This document shows, one piece after another, positions 28,071-35,800 of a DNA stretch of 64,000 nucleotides. Below the pieces are notes generated by a model that was not told where the DNA came from, searched no databases, and was given only the letters and a program-made list of their open reading frames with translations. The stretch's first letter is position 1; each line of letters begins with the position of its first letter. The DNA is from an uncultured Roseburia sp. (GTDB lineage Bacteria; Bacillota; Clostridia; Lachnospirales; Lachnospiraceae): the NCBI GenBank assembly GCA_947383215.1, contig CANDCP010000004.1:1-64000 (forward strand). Reading direction: 5' to 3'. Position numbers and translations under genes: made by a program.

Positions 28071-29213
28071 CTATCTCTGGTTATTGACGAACTCCAACTC
28101 TCCCGTCACGCAGTTTACCAGGCCGTAAATTTCCCTTGCCCACGTCATGTCTATGTAAATCGCCCAGTATGGTGTAAGTTCCAAAATATCTTTCTCACTT
28201 ACCCAGCCAATTGTCAATTCTTCCGCTTCCTCCGTATCAAGCTGCTCCGCTTTTATGTCATGGCACTTTACGGGGCAATATATAAGCTCCATACCGATCA
28301 CATCATATTCCGTACGCTCTGCGAGCGACGCCTGCAGCGTCTCCACGGCGCGCTTTGGTGTGACTATACTCGTATATGTCTCCAACGTCTCATAATCTTC
28401 AAACGCATACTGTTCCGCAAAAAAGCCGATACTGTCCTTTTCATCGGCGCCGGTTATACCCGCCGGCGCTCCAAGCAATTCAAAACTCAGATCCCCCAGG
28501 CAGGACTGCACGATGCAGAGCGGAAGCCCCTTATACACGTTTCCAAATTCCACTTTTATTGCCGCATTCTTGTTTTCATCCTGTTTTGCTACCGCAACAA
28601 CCGGAACAAAATCCTGCGGGAAATCCGAAACCTGTATAAATCTGTCCACAAACTTCTCCGCCGTCTTCACCGCTTCGGCAATCGACACCTCTTCCCCGTT
28701 TAACGTATAGATATCATTGTCATAAGCGCCGTTTAAATAATAGTACTTTTCTTCTCCGTCATTATCAGATCCAGATATCACGCTATTGACCAGCCCGGAT
28801 CTTTTTGACTCATAAACAAACGTACCGTTGCCGGCAGTAAAAAGATATCTCCCGCTTTCTTCATCGCGAAACGTCGGACCATAAGGCTCATAGTTTTTAT
28901 CAATGACCACTTTACTTTCATCATAAATATCCTCCGGAATATACTCGGCTGCAAGCGTATCCCACTTGTCCTGAAACGGATCTTTACATATCACCCTGTA
29001 TTTTCCGATCTCTGTCGGCACTTCAAAATCAAAATCTCTGACAATATGCAGATTATCGTAATCCAGCTTTCTGATCTCCTCTATTGCCTGACGTTTATTT
29101 TTTGCAAGCTCCTCCAGCGTAACCGTCTCTATTTCACTTTTACTGCTGCCCGCGCAGGCAGTAAGCAGCGCAAATGATAAGCTGATTCCCGCAAATACCA
29201 TTCTTTGTTTCAT
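28071..29213 (-). CDS. Lipoprotein, cassette C copy 1
   Basis: 380 residues. Signal peptide with lipobox LLTAC, Cys20. Beyond the signal peptide it differs from the 30161 copy at only two residues (VKCHDIK versus VRCHDIE). The C-terminal block ELTPYWAIYIDMTWAREIYG then VNCVTGELEF resembles PepSY-like domains. GGAGG lies 6 nt before the ATG. It is 69 bp downstream of the secreted-protein gene, separated by a perfect hairpin. It is probably an external partner of the ABC transporter or an immunity-type lipoprotein; the function is not proven. Confidence 0.87.
   Translation of the reverse strand: MKQRMVFAGISLSFALLTACAGSSKSEIETVTLEELAKNKRQAIEEIRKLDYDNLHIVRDFDFEVPTEIGKYRVICKDPFQDKWDTLAAEYIPEDIYDESKVVIDKNYEPYGPTFRDEESGRYLFTAGNGTFVYESKRSGLVNSVISGSDNDGEEKYYYLNGAYDNDIYTLNGEEVSIAEAVKTAEKFVDRFIQVSDFPQDFVPVVAVAKQDENKNAAIKVEFGNVYKGLPLCIVQSCLGDLSFELLGAPAGITGADEKDSIGFFAEQYAFEDYETLETYTSIVTPKRAVETLQASLAERTEYDVIGMELIYCPVKCHDIKAEQLDTEEAEELTIGWVSEKDILELTPYWAIYIDMTWAREIYGLVNCVTGELEFVNNQR
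28071..29213. repeat. Near-identical 1.1-kb direct repeat, copy 1
   Basis: Repeated at 30161-31303 with a fixed offset of 2090 bp. From about 28385 to 29160 I see no base difference from the partner; the few differences lie near the 3' end and in the signal peptide. Confidence 0.9.
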
Positions 29214-29233
29214 ATATTTCCTCCCTCCTATTT

Positions 29234-29273
29234 GGAAAAATGTAAGGCAACATTCATTGCCTTACATTTTTCC
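29234..29273. terminator. Perfect 17-bp hairpin between secreted protein and lipoprotein genes
   Basis: GGAAAAATGTAAGGCAA (29234-29250) pairs without mismatch with 29257-29273 across a CATTCA loop. On the minus strand the stem ends in ATTTTTCC, so it can act as a partial terminator or mRNA stabiliser between a highly expressed small gene and the lipoprotein gene downstream. Confidence 0.7.
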
Positions 29274-29282
29274 ATTCACATT

Positions 29283-29690
29283 TTACGGTGAAGTCGTTCC
29301 ATTCGCTCCAACAGACCTGCTGGCATTATAATCTTTCAGTTTGGCTGTAACTGTAAAATAAGTACCCTTTGCCGGTTTTTTTCCCGTCAAAAAATTAGCC
29401 GTAAAAGAACCAGTGCTCTTAATTGTTTTAACTGTAGTTAGCTTTGCATTGTCACGTTCCCCCCACACCTGACAGGATGCGCCGGCGACAGCCGCTGAAA
29501 AATGTGTGGAATTTATAGCGATGCCATTCGATTCGGTTACCATAGCAATAGAGGACTGGCTTGTAACATTACCTGTCGCCCCTGCTGTATAATGCAGGGT
29601 ATAATTCAGGGCATTTACATTACTGCTCATCACCCCAACCGCCATAACCGTCGCCATACACATAGACGCTATTTTCTTTTTTAGCTTCAT
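29283..29690 (-). CDS. Secreted small protein of unknown function
   Basis: 135 residues. A signal peptide (MKLKKKIASMCMATVMAVGV, then MSSNVNA) gives a mature protein of about 108 residues, rich in Thr, Ser, Ala and Gly, with a single Cys in AGASCQVWGERDN and predicted beta character (TGSFTANFLTGKKPAKGTYF). The layout resembles secreted bacteriocins or cell-surface beta-sandwich proteins, but no family is recognised. AAGGAG lies 9 nt before the ATG at 29690; a GTG at 29714 is less likely. It has its own strong promoter and a long structured leader, and lies between the duplicated lipoproteins and near an exporter. Confidence 0.78.
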   Translation of the reverse strand: MKLKKKIASMCMATVMAVGVMSSNVNALNYTLHYTAGATGNVTSQSSIAMVTESNGIAINSTHFSAAVAGASCQVWGERDNAKLTTVKTIKSTGSFTANFLTGKKPAKGTYFTVTAKLKDYNASRSVGANGTTSP

Positions 29691-29710
29691 ACCAGATTTC
29701 TCCTTTCTTT

Positions 29711-29821
29711 TCACCTAAAAATAAACTTTTTTGACCGCATAAGGCTTCCTACCAGGATAAGTCTTTTCACAAATCGATAGAAAGCCTTATAAAATTGGCG
29801 CTTCTTTTTCCATATCCTCAC
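29711..29821 (-). CDS. Possible 36-residue basic peptide in the leader
   Basis: A GTG-initiated frame begins MRIWKKKRQFYKAFYRFVKR and ends RSKKFIFR, strongly cationic and aromatic. A purine-rich AAGGGG abuts the GTG, which is closer than usual. An alternative ATG at 29813, with GGGGGTGAGG upstream, encodes only eight residues (MEKEAPIL) before a stop. The region also folds into a hairpin, so coding potential may be accidental. It ends 20 bp before the secreted-protein start. Confidence 0.25.
   Translation of the reverse strand: MRIWKKKRQFYKAFYRFVKRLILVGSLMRSKKFIFR
29739..29790 (-). promoter_or_regulatory. Leader hairpin 3 (15-bp stem)
   Basis: ATAAGGCTTCCTACC (29739-29753) pairs along its whole length with GATAGAAAGCCTTAT (29776-29790), using G-U pairs. 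It is homologous to the hairpins at 29914-29965 and 31355-31406, with compensating base changes. Confidence 0.6.
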
Positions 29822-29913
29822 CCCCTTCATTAAATGATTAATTATATTATTAATATAATTTTAATTGTTATATATCTAATCTCACATATAAACACTGTCC
29901 TCTTGTAAATGAC

Positions 29914-29965
29914 AAAGCTTTCTATCAAACGATTAAATGATAAAATCATATTGATAGAAAGCTTT
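29914..29965 (-). promoter_or_regulatory. Leader hairpin 2 (15-bp perfect stem)
   Basis: AAAGCTTTCTATCAA (29914-29928) and TTGATAGAAAGCTTT (29951-29965) are perfectly complementary, with an inner ATGAT/ATCAT stem. No U-run follows on the transcribed strand, so it is not an ordinary terminator. Confidence 0.65.
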
Positions 29966-30020
29966 TTTAGTCAATTATAGATTTTTTCATATACTCGTTC
30001 CCAAATATGCTTATATATTA

Positions 30021-30048
30021 ATTATATATTTTTTATTCTATTTGTCAA
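30021..30048 (-). promoter_or_regulatory. Promoter of the secreted small protein
   Basis: Minus-strand TTGACA (30043-30048), 16-bp spacer and TATAAT (30021-30026), both hexamers perfect. The leader is about 320 nt. Between the hairpins (29822-29913) it is AT-rich with no other recognisable feature. Confidence 0.75.
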
Positions 30049-30160
30049 TATTAATTCCTATTTTTTGATCACACATTTTTATAACCAATAACCAAACGCA
30101 GACAGAAAAGAATCTTGCATATAGATTCTACGATAGCCGACATCTCATCCTACCATCTCC

Positions 30161-31303
30161 CTACCTCTGGTTGTTGACGAACTCCAATTCTCCCGTCACG
30201 CAGTTTACCAGGCCATAAATTTCTCTTGCCCACGTCATGTCTATGTAAATCGCCCAGTACGGTGTAAGTTCCAAAATATCTTTCTCACTTACCCATCCAA
30301 TTGTCAATTCTTCCGCTTCCTCCGTATCAAGCTGCTCCGCCTCTATGTCATGACACCTTACAGGGCAATATATAAGCTCCATGCCGATCACATCATATTC
30401 CGTACGCTCTGCGAGCGACGCTTGCAGCGTCTCCACGGCGCGCTTCGGTGTGACTATACTTGTATATGTCTCCAACGTCTCATAATCTTCAAACGCATAC
30501 TGTTCCGCAAAAAAGCCGATACTGTCCTTTTCATCGGCGCCGGTTATACCCGCCGGCGCTCCAAGCAATTCAAAACTCAGATCCCCCAGGCAGGACTGCA
30601 CGATGCAGAGCGGAAGCCCCTTATACACGTTTCCAAATTCCACTTTTATTGCCGCATTCTTGTTTTCATCCTGTTTTGCTACCGCAACAACCGGAACAAA
30701 ATCCTGCGGGAAATCCGAAACCTGTATAAATCTGTCCACAAACTTCTCCGCCGTCTTCACCGCTTCGGCAATCGACACCTCTTCCCCGTTTAACGTATAG
30801 ATATCATTGTCATAAGCGCCGTTTAAATAATAGTACTTTTCTTCTCCGTCATTATCAGATCCAGATATCACGCTATTGACCAGCCCGGATCTTTTTGACT
30901 CATAAACAAACGTACCGTTGCCGGCAGTAAAAAGATATCTCCCGCTTTCTTCATCGCGAAACGTCGGACCATAAGGCTCATAGTTTTTATCAATGACCAC
31001 TTTACTTTCATCATAAATATCCTCCGGAATATACTCGGCTGCAAGCGTATCCCACTTGTCCTGAAACGGATCTTTACATATCACCCTGTATTTTCCGATC
31101 TCTGTCGGCACTTCAAAATCAAAATCTCTGACAATATGCAGATTATCGTAATCCAGCTTTCTGATCTCCTCTATTGCCTGACGTTTATTTTTTGCAAGCT
31201 CCTCCAGCGTAACCGTCTCTATTTCACTTTTACTGCTGCCCGCGCAGGCAGTAAGCAGCGCAAACGATAAGCTGCTTCCCGCAAGTATCACTCCTTGTTT
31301 CAT
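30161..31303. repeat. Near-identical 1.1-kb direct repeat, copy 2
   Basis: Partner of 28071-29213. The homology ends inside the signal peptide; the upstream leaders are unrelated to copy 1 but related to the leader of the secreted-protein gene. Confidence 0.9.
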
Positions 31304-31312
31304 ATTTTTCAT
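30161..31312 (-). CDS. Lipoprotein, cassette C copy 2
   Basis: 383 residues, near-identical to the 28071 product. Its signal peptide has three extra residues at the start (MKNMKQGVILAG) and lipobox Cys23. GGAGG lies 8 nt before the ATG. It is the first gene after its own strong promoter and a hairpin leader, and lies directly downstream of the exporter operon. The very high identity with copy 1 points to recent duplication or gene conversion. Confidence 0.87.
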   Translation of the reverse strand: MKNMKQGVILAGSSLSFALLTACAGSSKSEIETVTLEELAKNKRQAIEEIRKLDYDNLHIVRDFDFEVPTEIGKYRVICKDPFQDKWDTLAAEYIPEDIYDESKVVIDKNYEPYGPTFRDEESGRYLFTAGNGTFVYESKRSGLVNSVISGSDNDGEEKYYYLNGAYDNDIYTLNGEEVSIAEAVKTAEKFVDRFIQVSDFPQDFVPVVAVAKQDENKNAAIKVEFGNVYKGLPLCIVQSCLGDLSFELLGAPAGITGADEKDSIGFFAEQYAFEDYETLETYTSIVTPKRAVETLQASLAERTEYDVIGMELIYCPVRCHDIEAEQLDTEEAEELTIGWVSEKDILELTPYWAIYIDMTWAREIYGLVNCVTGELEFVNNQR

Positions 31313-31354
31313 TACCTCAACCTCCTCATTTCATATTTTTATCACACGCAAATA

Positions 31355-31406
31355 AAGACTTCTTACCGGATGATTTTATGATAAAATCATACTGATAAAA
31401 AGCCTT
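31355..31406 (-). promoter_or_regulatory. Leader hairpin 1 (13-bp outer, 9-bp inner stem)
   Basis: AAGACTTCTTACC (31355-31367) pairs with GATAAAAAGCCTT (31394-31406); the inner ATGATTTTA/TAAAATCAT stem is perfect. It lies in the leader of the 30161 lipoprotein gene, between promoter and ribosome-binding site. Confidence 0.6.
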
Positions 31407-31460
31407 CTTAAAATCAATTATGAATTTTTCATATACTCATCCCCATATTTCTTTATATTC

Positions 31461-31488
31461 ATTATACATATTTTCCAAGATTTGTCAA
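31461..31488 (-). promoter_or_regulatory. Promoter of lipoprotein copy 2
   Basis: Minus-strand TTGACA (31483-31488), 16-bp spacer and TATAAT (31461-31466). It begins TTGACAAAT like the promoter at 30021-30048, and the downstream sequence GAGTATATGAAAAA is also shared, so the two leaders are homologous. Confidence 0.75.
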
Positions 31489-31498
31489 TCCTATACTT

Positions 31499-32683
31499 TT
31501 ACTCACCCTTTATGTATTGAATAATCTCTACTCTTGTCGACAAAATTGAAAACAGAATGCTGAAAAACAACGCCAAAAACGTACAGCACAGGAAAAATAT
31601 TGTAACCGAATAACCGGTTATATGAATAATCCATTCCTCGCCTAAAACTAAGGTGTGGTACACCTTTATACACGACAACAGCATCATGACCACCGCTACG
31701 GAGACAAGTATATCGATCACAATGACAATAAGTCCCTCGGTCAAAAACTGTAATACAATACTGTGTTTGCCGGCTCCCAATGCCCTTCTGATCGATATTT
31801 CATATTTCCGCTCATTTAGGGCATTCAAAAAACTGCTGAGCATATTGATTCCCAAAATAATCATAAGCGCAATCAGTATCACCTTTTTAATTTCTATCAA
31901 ATTTGTAATTTCCCTGTTCATATCCTGTTTTTCATTATAATGCGAAGAAAACCGCAGCCCGAGATCAGCGGCATACGCTTCTATTTCAGCCACGCTTGCA
32001 GAATATATGACAACCTCGTCATTTACCGTTTCCCTGTTCGTCACACAGGAATCCGAAACAAAGCCATAAAAGAAATATGAAATCTCGCCGTTTTCATCGA
32101 CCGTCTTATGTTCCGCGTCAAAATCAGCGCACACATCGGCCACCTTCAGTTTTTTGTCGTGTGAGAGATTCAAAAACAAATCCCCGTTTTTATCTCTCTG
32201 ATCTTTTATCAGACGATATAAGCTTTCACAGATAATAATCTCGTCGTTCTTTAAATCAAAACTTTTACTGCCGTCTATCAGTTCTGCACGGCAGCCGCTG
32301 TTCCAGTAATACGCCCATACATGATTCGGAACCACCTTTGCCATTAATTTAAAGCTGACGCGCTGATCTTCCTTATCAAACAAGGTGATTCCCTGAACCT
32401 CTGACGCCAGATAGTAATGCGTATCCTCTAACGAGTCCAGCTTTGCCAATAACAAATCCCGCTTGTTCCGTTCATTTTTCTCATACTGGACAAATGCAAT
32501 TTTTGACGACTCTTTCATTGTGTATTTATATGTGTTATAAATTTCAGAGTCATTATAAGTCATATAAAACGCAATAATGGAAAACGTCAATACAATCGTC
32601 ACGGAAAGAAATATATAATTCTTTCTGTTGTTCCATGCCTGACGGCATGCCGTCTTCATTATATTTAAAATATATCTCATCAT
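31499..32683 (-). CDS. FtsX/MacB-type ABC permease
   Basis: 394 residues. One N-terminal helix (NYIFLSVTIVLTFSIIAFYM), an extracellular domain of about 220 residues, then three C-terminal helices. The region NMLSSFLNALNERKYEISIR then RALGAGKHSIVLQF is the MacB/FtsX cytoplasmic motif. Its ATG overlaps the ATPase stop as ATGA. With the ATPase and adaptor genes upstream it makes a YknXYZ-like or MacAB-like tripartite exporter, a type known for peptide export or defence against peptide toxins. Confidence 0.9.
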   Translation of the reverse strand: MMRYILNIMKTACRQAWNNRKNYIFLSVTIVLTFSIIAFYMTYNDSEIYNTYKYTMKESSKIAFVQYEKNERNKRDLLLAKLDSLEDTHYYLASEVQGITLFDKEDQRVSFKLMAKVVPNHVWAYYWNSGCRAELIDGSKSFDLKNDEIIICESLYRLIKDQRDKNGDLFLNLSHDKKLKVADVCADFDAEHKTVDENGEISYFFYGFVSDSCVTNRETVNDEVVIYSASVAEIEAYAADLGLRFSSHYNEKQDMNREITNLIEIKKVILIALMIILGINMLSSFLNALNERKYEISIRRALGAGKHSIVLQFLTEGLIVIVIDILVSVAVVMMLLSCIKVYHTLVLGEEWIIHITGYSVTIFFLCCTFLALFFSILFSILSTRVEIIQYIKGE

Positions 32684-33333
32684 AGTAATTTTCCGTCTCG
32701 GAGAACATATTTTTTCTCCGCCCTTGCGGCCACATCTTCGTCATGCGTGATCACAACAACAGCCCGTCCTTTTTCATGCTCCTCTTTCAATATATCCATA
32801 ACAATACTTTTATTTTCCTCGTCCAGATTTCCGGTCGGTTCGTCTGCTATAATAAGCCCCGGATTCAAAATCAGCGCGCGCGCAATCGCTACCCTCTGTT
32901 TCTCACCGCCGCTCAATACCGACGAATCCTTATCCAACAGCGGCTCTATCTGAAGCTTGTCTACAATCCGGATAAAATCCTGCTTTATATCTTCGATTCT
33001 TACGTTTGCATAAATGAGCGGCATCTGTATGTTTTCACGGCAGGTCATTCGGGGAATCAAATTGTATGACTGGTATATAAATCCGATAGATTCCCTCCGA
33101 ATCTTAAAATAATCCTTATGATTTTTTATATTTTCCCCGTTAAAATAATATTCGCCTTGATCAAATCCCTCGATCAGTCCCAATATATTCATAAACGTAG
33201 ATTTTCCCGCGCCTGATTTTCCGCAAACTGCATAATAACTGTCGTTACTGATATGGACAGACAAATCTTTTAAGACCTGCTGCCCATAATAACTTTTCGA
33301 TATTTTATCAATATTTATTTCAATCGGCTTCAT
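32680..33333 (-). CDS. MacB/LolD-type ABC transporter ATP-binding protein
   Basis: 217 residues. Walker A GKSGAGKST near residue 38, Q-loop in FIYQSYNLIPRMT, signature LSGGEKQRVAIARAL, Walker B LIIADEPTGNLDEEN and H-loop VVVITHDED. This is the lipoprotein/peptide-export class with the EPTGNLD motif and is clearly different from the three cassette ATPases. The start overlaps the adaptor gene by 14 bp. It partners the 31499 permease. Confidence 0.94.
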   Translation of the reverse strand: MKPIEINIDKISKSYYGQQVLKDLSVHISNDSYYAVCGKSGAGKSTFMNILGLIEGFDQGEYYFNGENIKNHKDYFKIRRESIGFIYQSYNLIPRMTCRENIQMPLIYANVRIEDIKQDFIRIVDKLQIEPLLDKDSSVLSGGEKQRVAIARALILNPGLIIADEPTGNLDEENKSIVMDILKEEHEKGRAVVVITHDEDVAARAEKKYVLRDGKLL

Positions 33334-34153
33334 CTGTTATATTCTCATCTTCTTTCCACTTTGAATATCCGGAATCACAGAAATCGCCTTCGCAAATCTC
33401 ATCCCCGGATATGCAAATATACTTTTCGTCAGAAAATCCGACTTTAACCTGATAATCGCCGATAAATACCCCCGACTCATCCACTTTTCTTACGTAATAT
33501 TCCTTGTCATTCTGATACACACAGTCCTTATCCACAACCAGAGCATTGCTGTATTCTACCCCTGTGTACAATTTAAAGCTTTCCAGCTGCTTACCATACA
33601 TGACGTCTGTTCCCTCCGGAACGGATAAGATTACGCGAAACATCCCGTCTTTTAAGATCTTCGACTTCTTTATCAGCGCAATCTTATTTCCGTTTTCGTC
33701 CTGTAAATCCTTAGAAGAAATAAGATCATATTTATCCTCCGGCAGATATGTCTCCAACGCCAGCCTGCTAAAGTCATAATACTTTATGGTAACTGCCTCG
33801 CCATAGCTGATATCCGTAATGATCCCGTCAAAGTCCGCCTTCACTTCCGTGTTCCGATCAAAAGCAATCGCCTGTTCTTTCTCAATCTCATCATTGATAT
33901 TACATAAAACCTTCGCATTCGATCCAAGCTCGATGCTCTGTTCCTCTATTGAGACAACCTCTGCATTTACAACATAATATTCCGAAATGTCCCTTCTTTC
34001 AACCGGCTTCACTTCTCCATATGAAGATATATCGAAATCGAAATCTTCATCTTCTACATACTTCTGCTTTTCCTGATCCGAAATATACACTACCGCACCT
34101 AACGGCAGACAATAAATCAGCACGCAGATGATTGCCAAAAAATACTTTTTCAT
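33320..34153 (-). CDS. Membrane-fusion/adaptor-like protein of the exporter
   Basis: 277 residues. An N-terminal anchor (MKKYFLAIICVLIYCLPLGA) is followed by an extracellular part with lipoyl/barrel-like segments typical of HlyD/YknX adaptors, such as DFDGIITDISYGEAVTIKYY and VDKDCVYQNDKEYYVRKVDE. No long coiled coil is present, so it is shorter than usual. The start at 34153 has GGAG 6 nt upstream. It is encoded between the lipoprotein and ATPase genes and presumably couples the permease to its cargo outside the membrane. Confidence 0.78.
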   Translation of the reverse strand: MKKYFLAIICVLIYCLPLGAVVYISDQEKQKYVEDEDFDFDISSYGEVKPVERRDISEYYVVNAEVVSIEEQSIELGSNAKVLCNINDEIEKEQAIAFDRNTEVKADFDGIITDISYGEAVTIKYYDFSRLALETYLPEDKYDLISSKDLQDENGNKIALIKKSKILKDGMFRVILSVPEGTDVMYGKQLESFKLYTGVEYSNALVVDKDCVYQNDKEYYVRKVDESGVFIGDYQVKVGFSDEKYICISGDEICEGDFCDSGYSKWKEDENITDEAD

Positions 34154-34197
34154 TATCGTCTCCATTTAGCGCCCGACAGATATGCGGGCACGATTTC

Positions 34198-35349
34198 TCA
34201 CCAGCTCATATTTACATCATAATAGCTTATCTTATTTAAATAGAAGTCAAAGATATCAATCCCGTCAACCTGATACGCATAAATTTCATAAGGCGTACGC
34301 ATATAGCCCTTCGCAAGAATCTGATACTGAAAGTCATTCTCCTCACCGTCGATTTTATAACCAACATCCACGGAAACCGAACAGTATCCCCCGATTTTGT
34401 TCTTTAACGAATCCATCTGTCCCAAAATCTTTATACTTGCCAACGTATTTTGCGGAATTGTCAGCTCATCTCCCTCTTTGTATTCCATGTCCATGCTCTG
34501 TTCGTCGTTTGCAAGCCGGATCTGTACCTTCTCTATCCCAATGCCATCCGCATTCGATAACCCGATGGAGGTAATTGTCATTTCTTTTTTCTCTGTAAGC
34601 AAACACTCCGGCAGATCAATCTCAAAAAATCCCTCGCAGGTATTGTCTAACGGAATATAGTTCTGACATGCGGTTTTTACTTTCGCGCTACTCTGTCCTG
34701 CCAAATCTTCGGCAAATTTTTCTTTAAATTCCATTTTCGGTTCAAATTTAATTGTACCGATATCAAAATCATATTCTTTTCCTTTATAGGAAACGGTCAT
34801 TGTATTGATTTCCAAATCATCAAAATTCTCTATCTGCTCTTCTTCGGTTTTTAAATTTACATAAATCTGATATGTATAAAACGCAGGAATTTCTTCATTT
34901 TCAGCAATATTTGCCGTATAATCGTCAAATGAAATGCCGTCCGCCAAATCCCCGTACTTTTCTATACCTTTATCATTGTAGGCACAAAAAAGAGTGTATC
35001 CGAAAGCGTCCCTTTGTATCGCTTCAACCTCCTTTACCTTGACATCATACTTGATATCGCTGTCAAAGGATACCTCAATTTTATCCGCATCGAGATGCTC
35101 GATCGAATAGAGATTCGCCTCAAAATCGTGTCCCATCATACCTTTCATAAATGTGAGATCACAATTACACAGATCCGTCAACAATAGATTCTGATAGACA
35201 GGATACATTAAATCAAGATTCGCTTTCATCTGCTGTTCCGTATTACTCTCATTTCCCGCGACAACCTCTGTCTGCTTGGTTTGTGAACATCCGCAAAGAA
35301 TATACAACAAGAGGACGAACAACATTGATAACTTCGCTACTTTTTTCAT
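34198..35349 (-). CDS. Lipoprotein at the head of the exporter operon
   Basis: 383 residues. Signal peptide with lipobox ILCGC (Cys21). The rest is a soluble extracellular domain rich in Asp, Glu and Tyr with no recognised family; it is not an obvious paralog of the cassette lipoproteins. AAAGGAG lies 5 nt before the ATG at 35349; a GTG at 35355 is less likely. It is first in the order lipoprotein-adaptor-ATPase-permease. A role as immunity or substrate-receptor protein is inferred from position only. Confidence 0.8.
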   Translation of the reverse strand: MKKVAKLSMLFVLLLYILCGCSQTKQTEVVAGNESNTEQQMKANLDLMYPVYQNLLLTDLCNCDLTFMKGMMGHDFEANLYSIEHLDADKIEVSFDSDIKYDVKVKEVEAIQRDAFGYTLFCAYNDKGIEKYGDLADGISFDDYTANIAENEEIPAFYTYQIYVNLKTEEEQIENFDDLEINTMTVSYKGKEYDFDIGTIKFEPKMEFKEKFAEDLAGQSSAKVKTACQNYIPLDNTCEGFFEIDLPECLLTEKKEMTITSIGLSNADGIGIEKVQIRLANDEQSMDMEYKEGDELTIPQNTLASIKILGQMDSLKNKIGGYCSVSVDVGYKIDGEENDFQYQILAKGYMRTPYEIYAYQVDGIDIFDFYLNKISYYDVNMSW

Positions 35350-35416
35350 AAACACTCCTTTTTATATGCCTGTTATATCACGGCTGCTTTGATCATTGTA
35401 TCAATCAAAAAAATTT

Positions 35417-35800
35417 TTAATTAAATAACAAATATAAATCTGTTGGAATAAAATTATTTGTTTTTAATCTTATTATTTGAAAATTATGATATCTTTCAAA
35501 CTCGCGAGCCCAACAGTTGACCATTATATATGTACATCGTATATATATCAAGAAAATATTTTTATATTTATGCAATATTTTATAGCAGTTGCAGTTTGCT
35601 TTATATGCGTGTTCTTCTGTCACCGCATATTTCTCATCATCTTCTGTCGCATCATCATGATGTAAAAGAAGCCATAACTCAAAAAACGAATTACTGATAG
35701 CATATCCATATCCCCTCTCATCACATTTATCCAATGCCTCGTTAAAAGCGCCCGCTTCATGGTCAGATAAATTATCATCAATTTTTTCAACTAATTGCTT
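35417..35800 (-). pseudogene. RloB-like remnant, N-terminus missing
   Basis: The reading frame contains ALDKCDERGYGYAISNSFFE then LWLLLHHDD, the hallmark of RloB-family proteins (partners of the RloA ATPase, found in restriction/defence islands). The N-terminal ~80-100 residues of the usual ~200 are missing, and the frame is fused to the end of the RloA-like remnant. The C-terminal part is still readable to a stop. Non-functional on this evidence. Confidence 0.6.
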
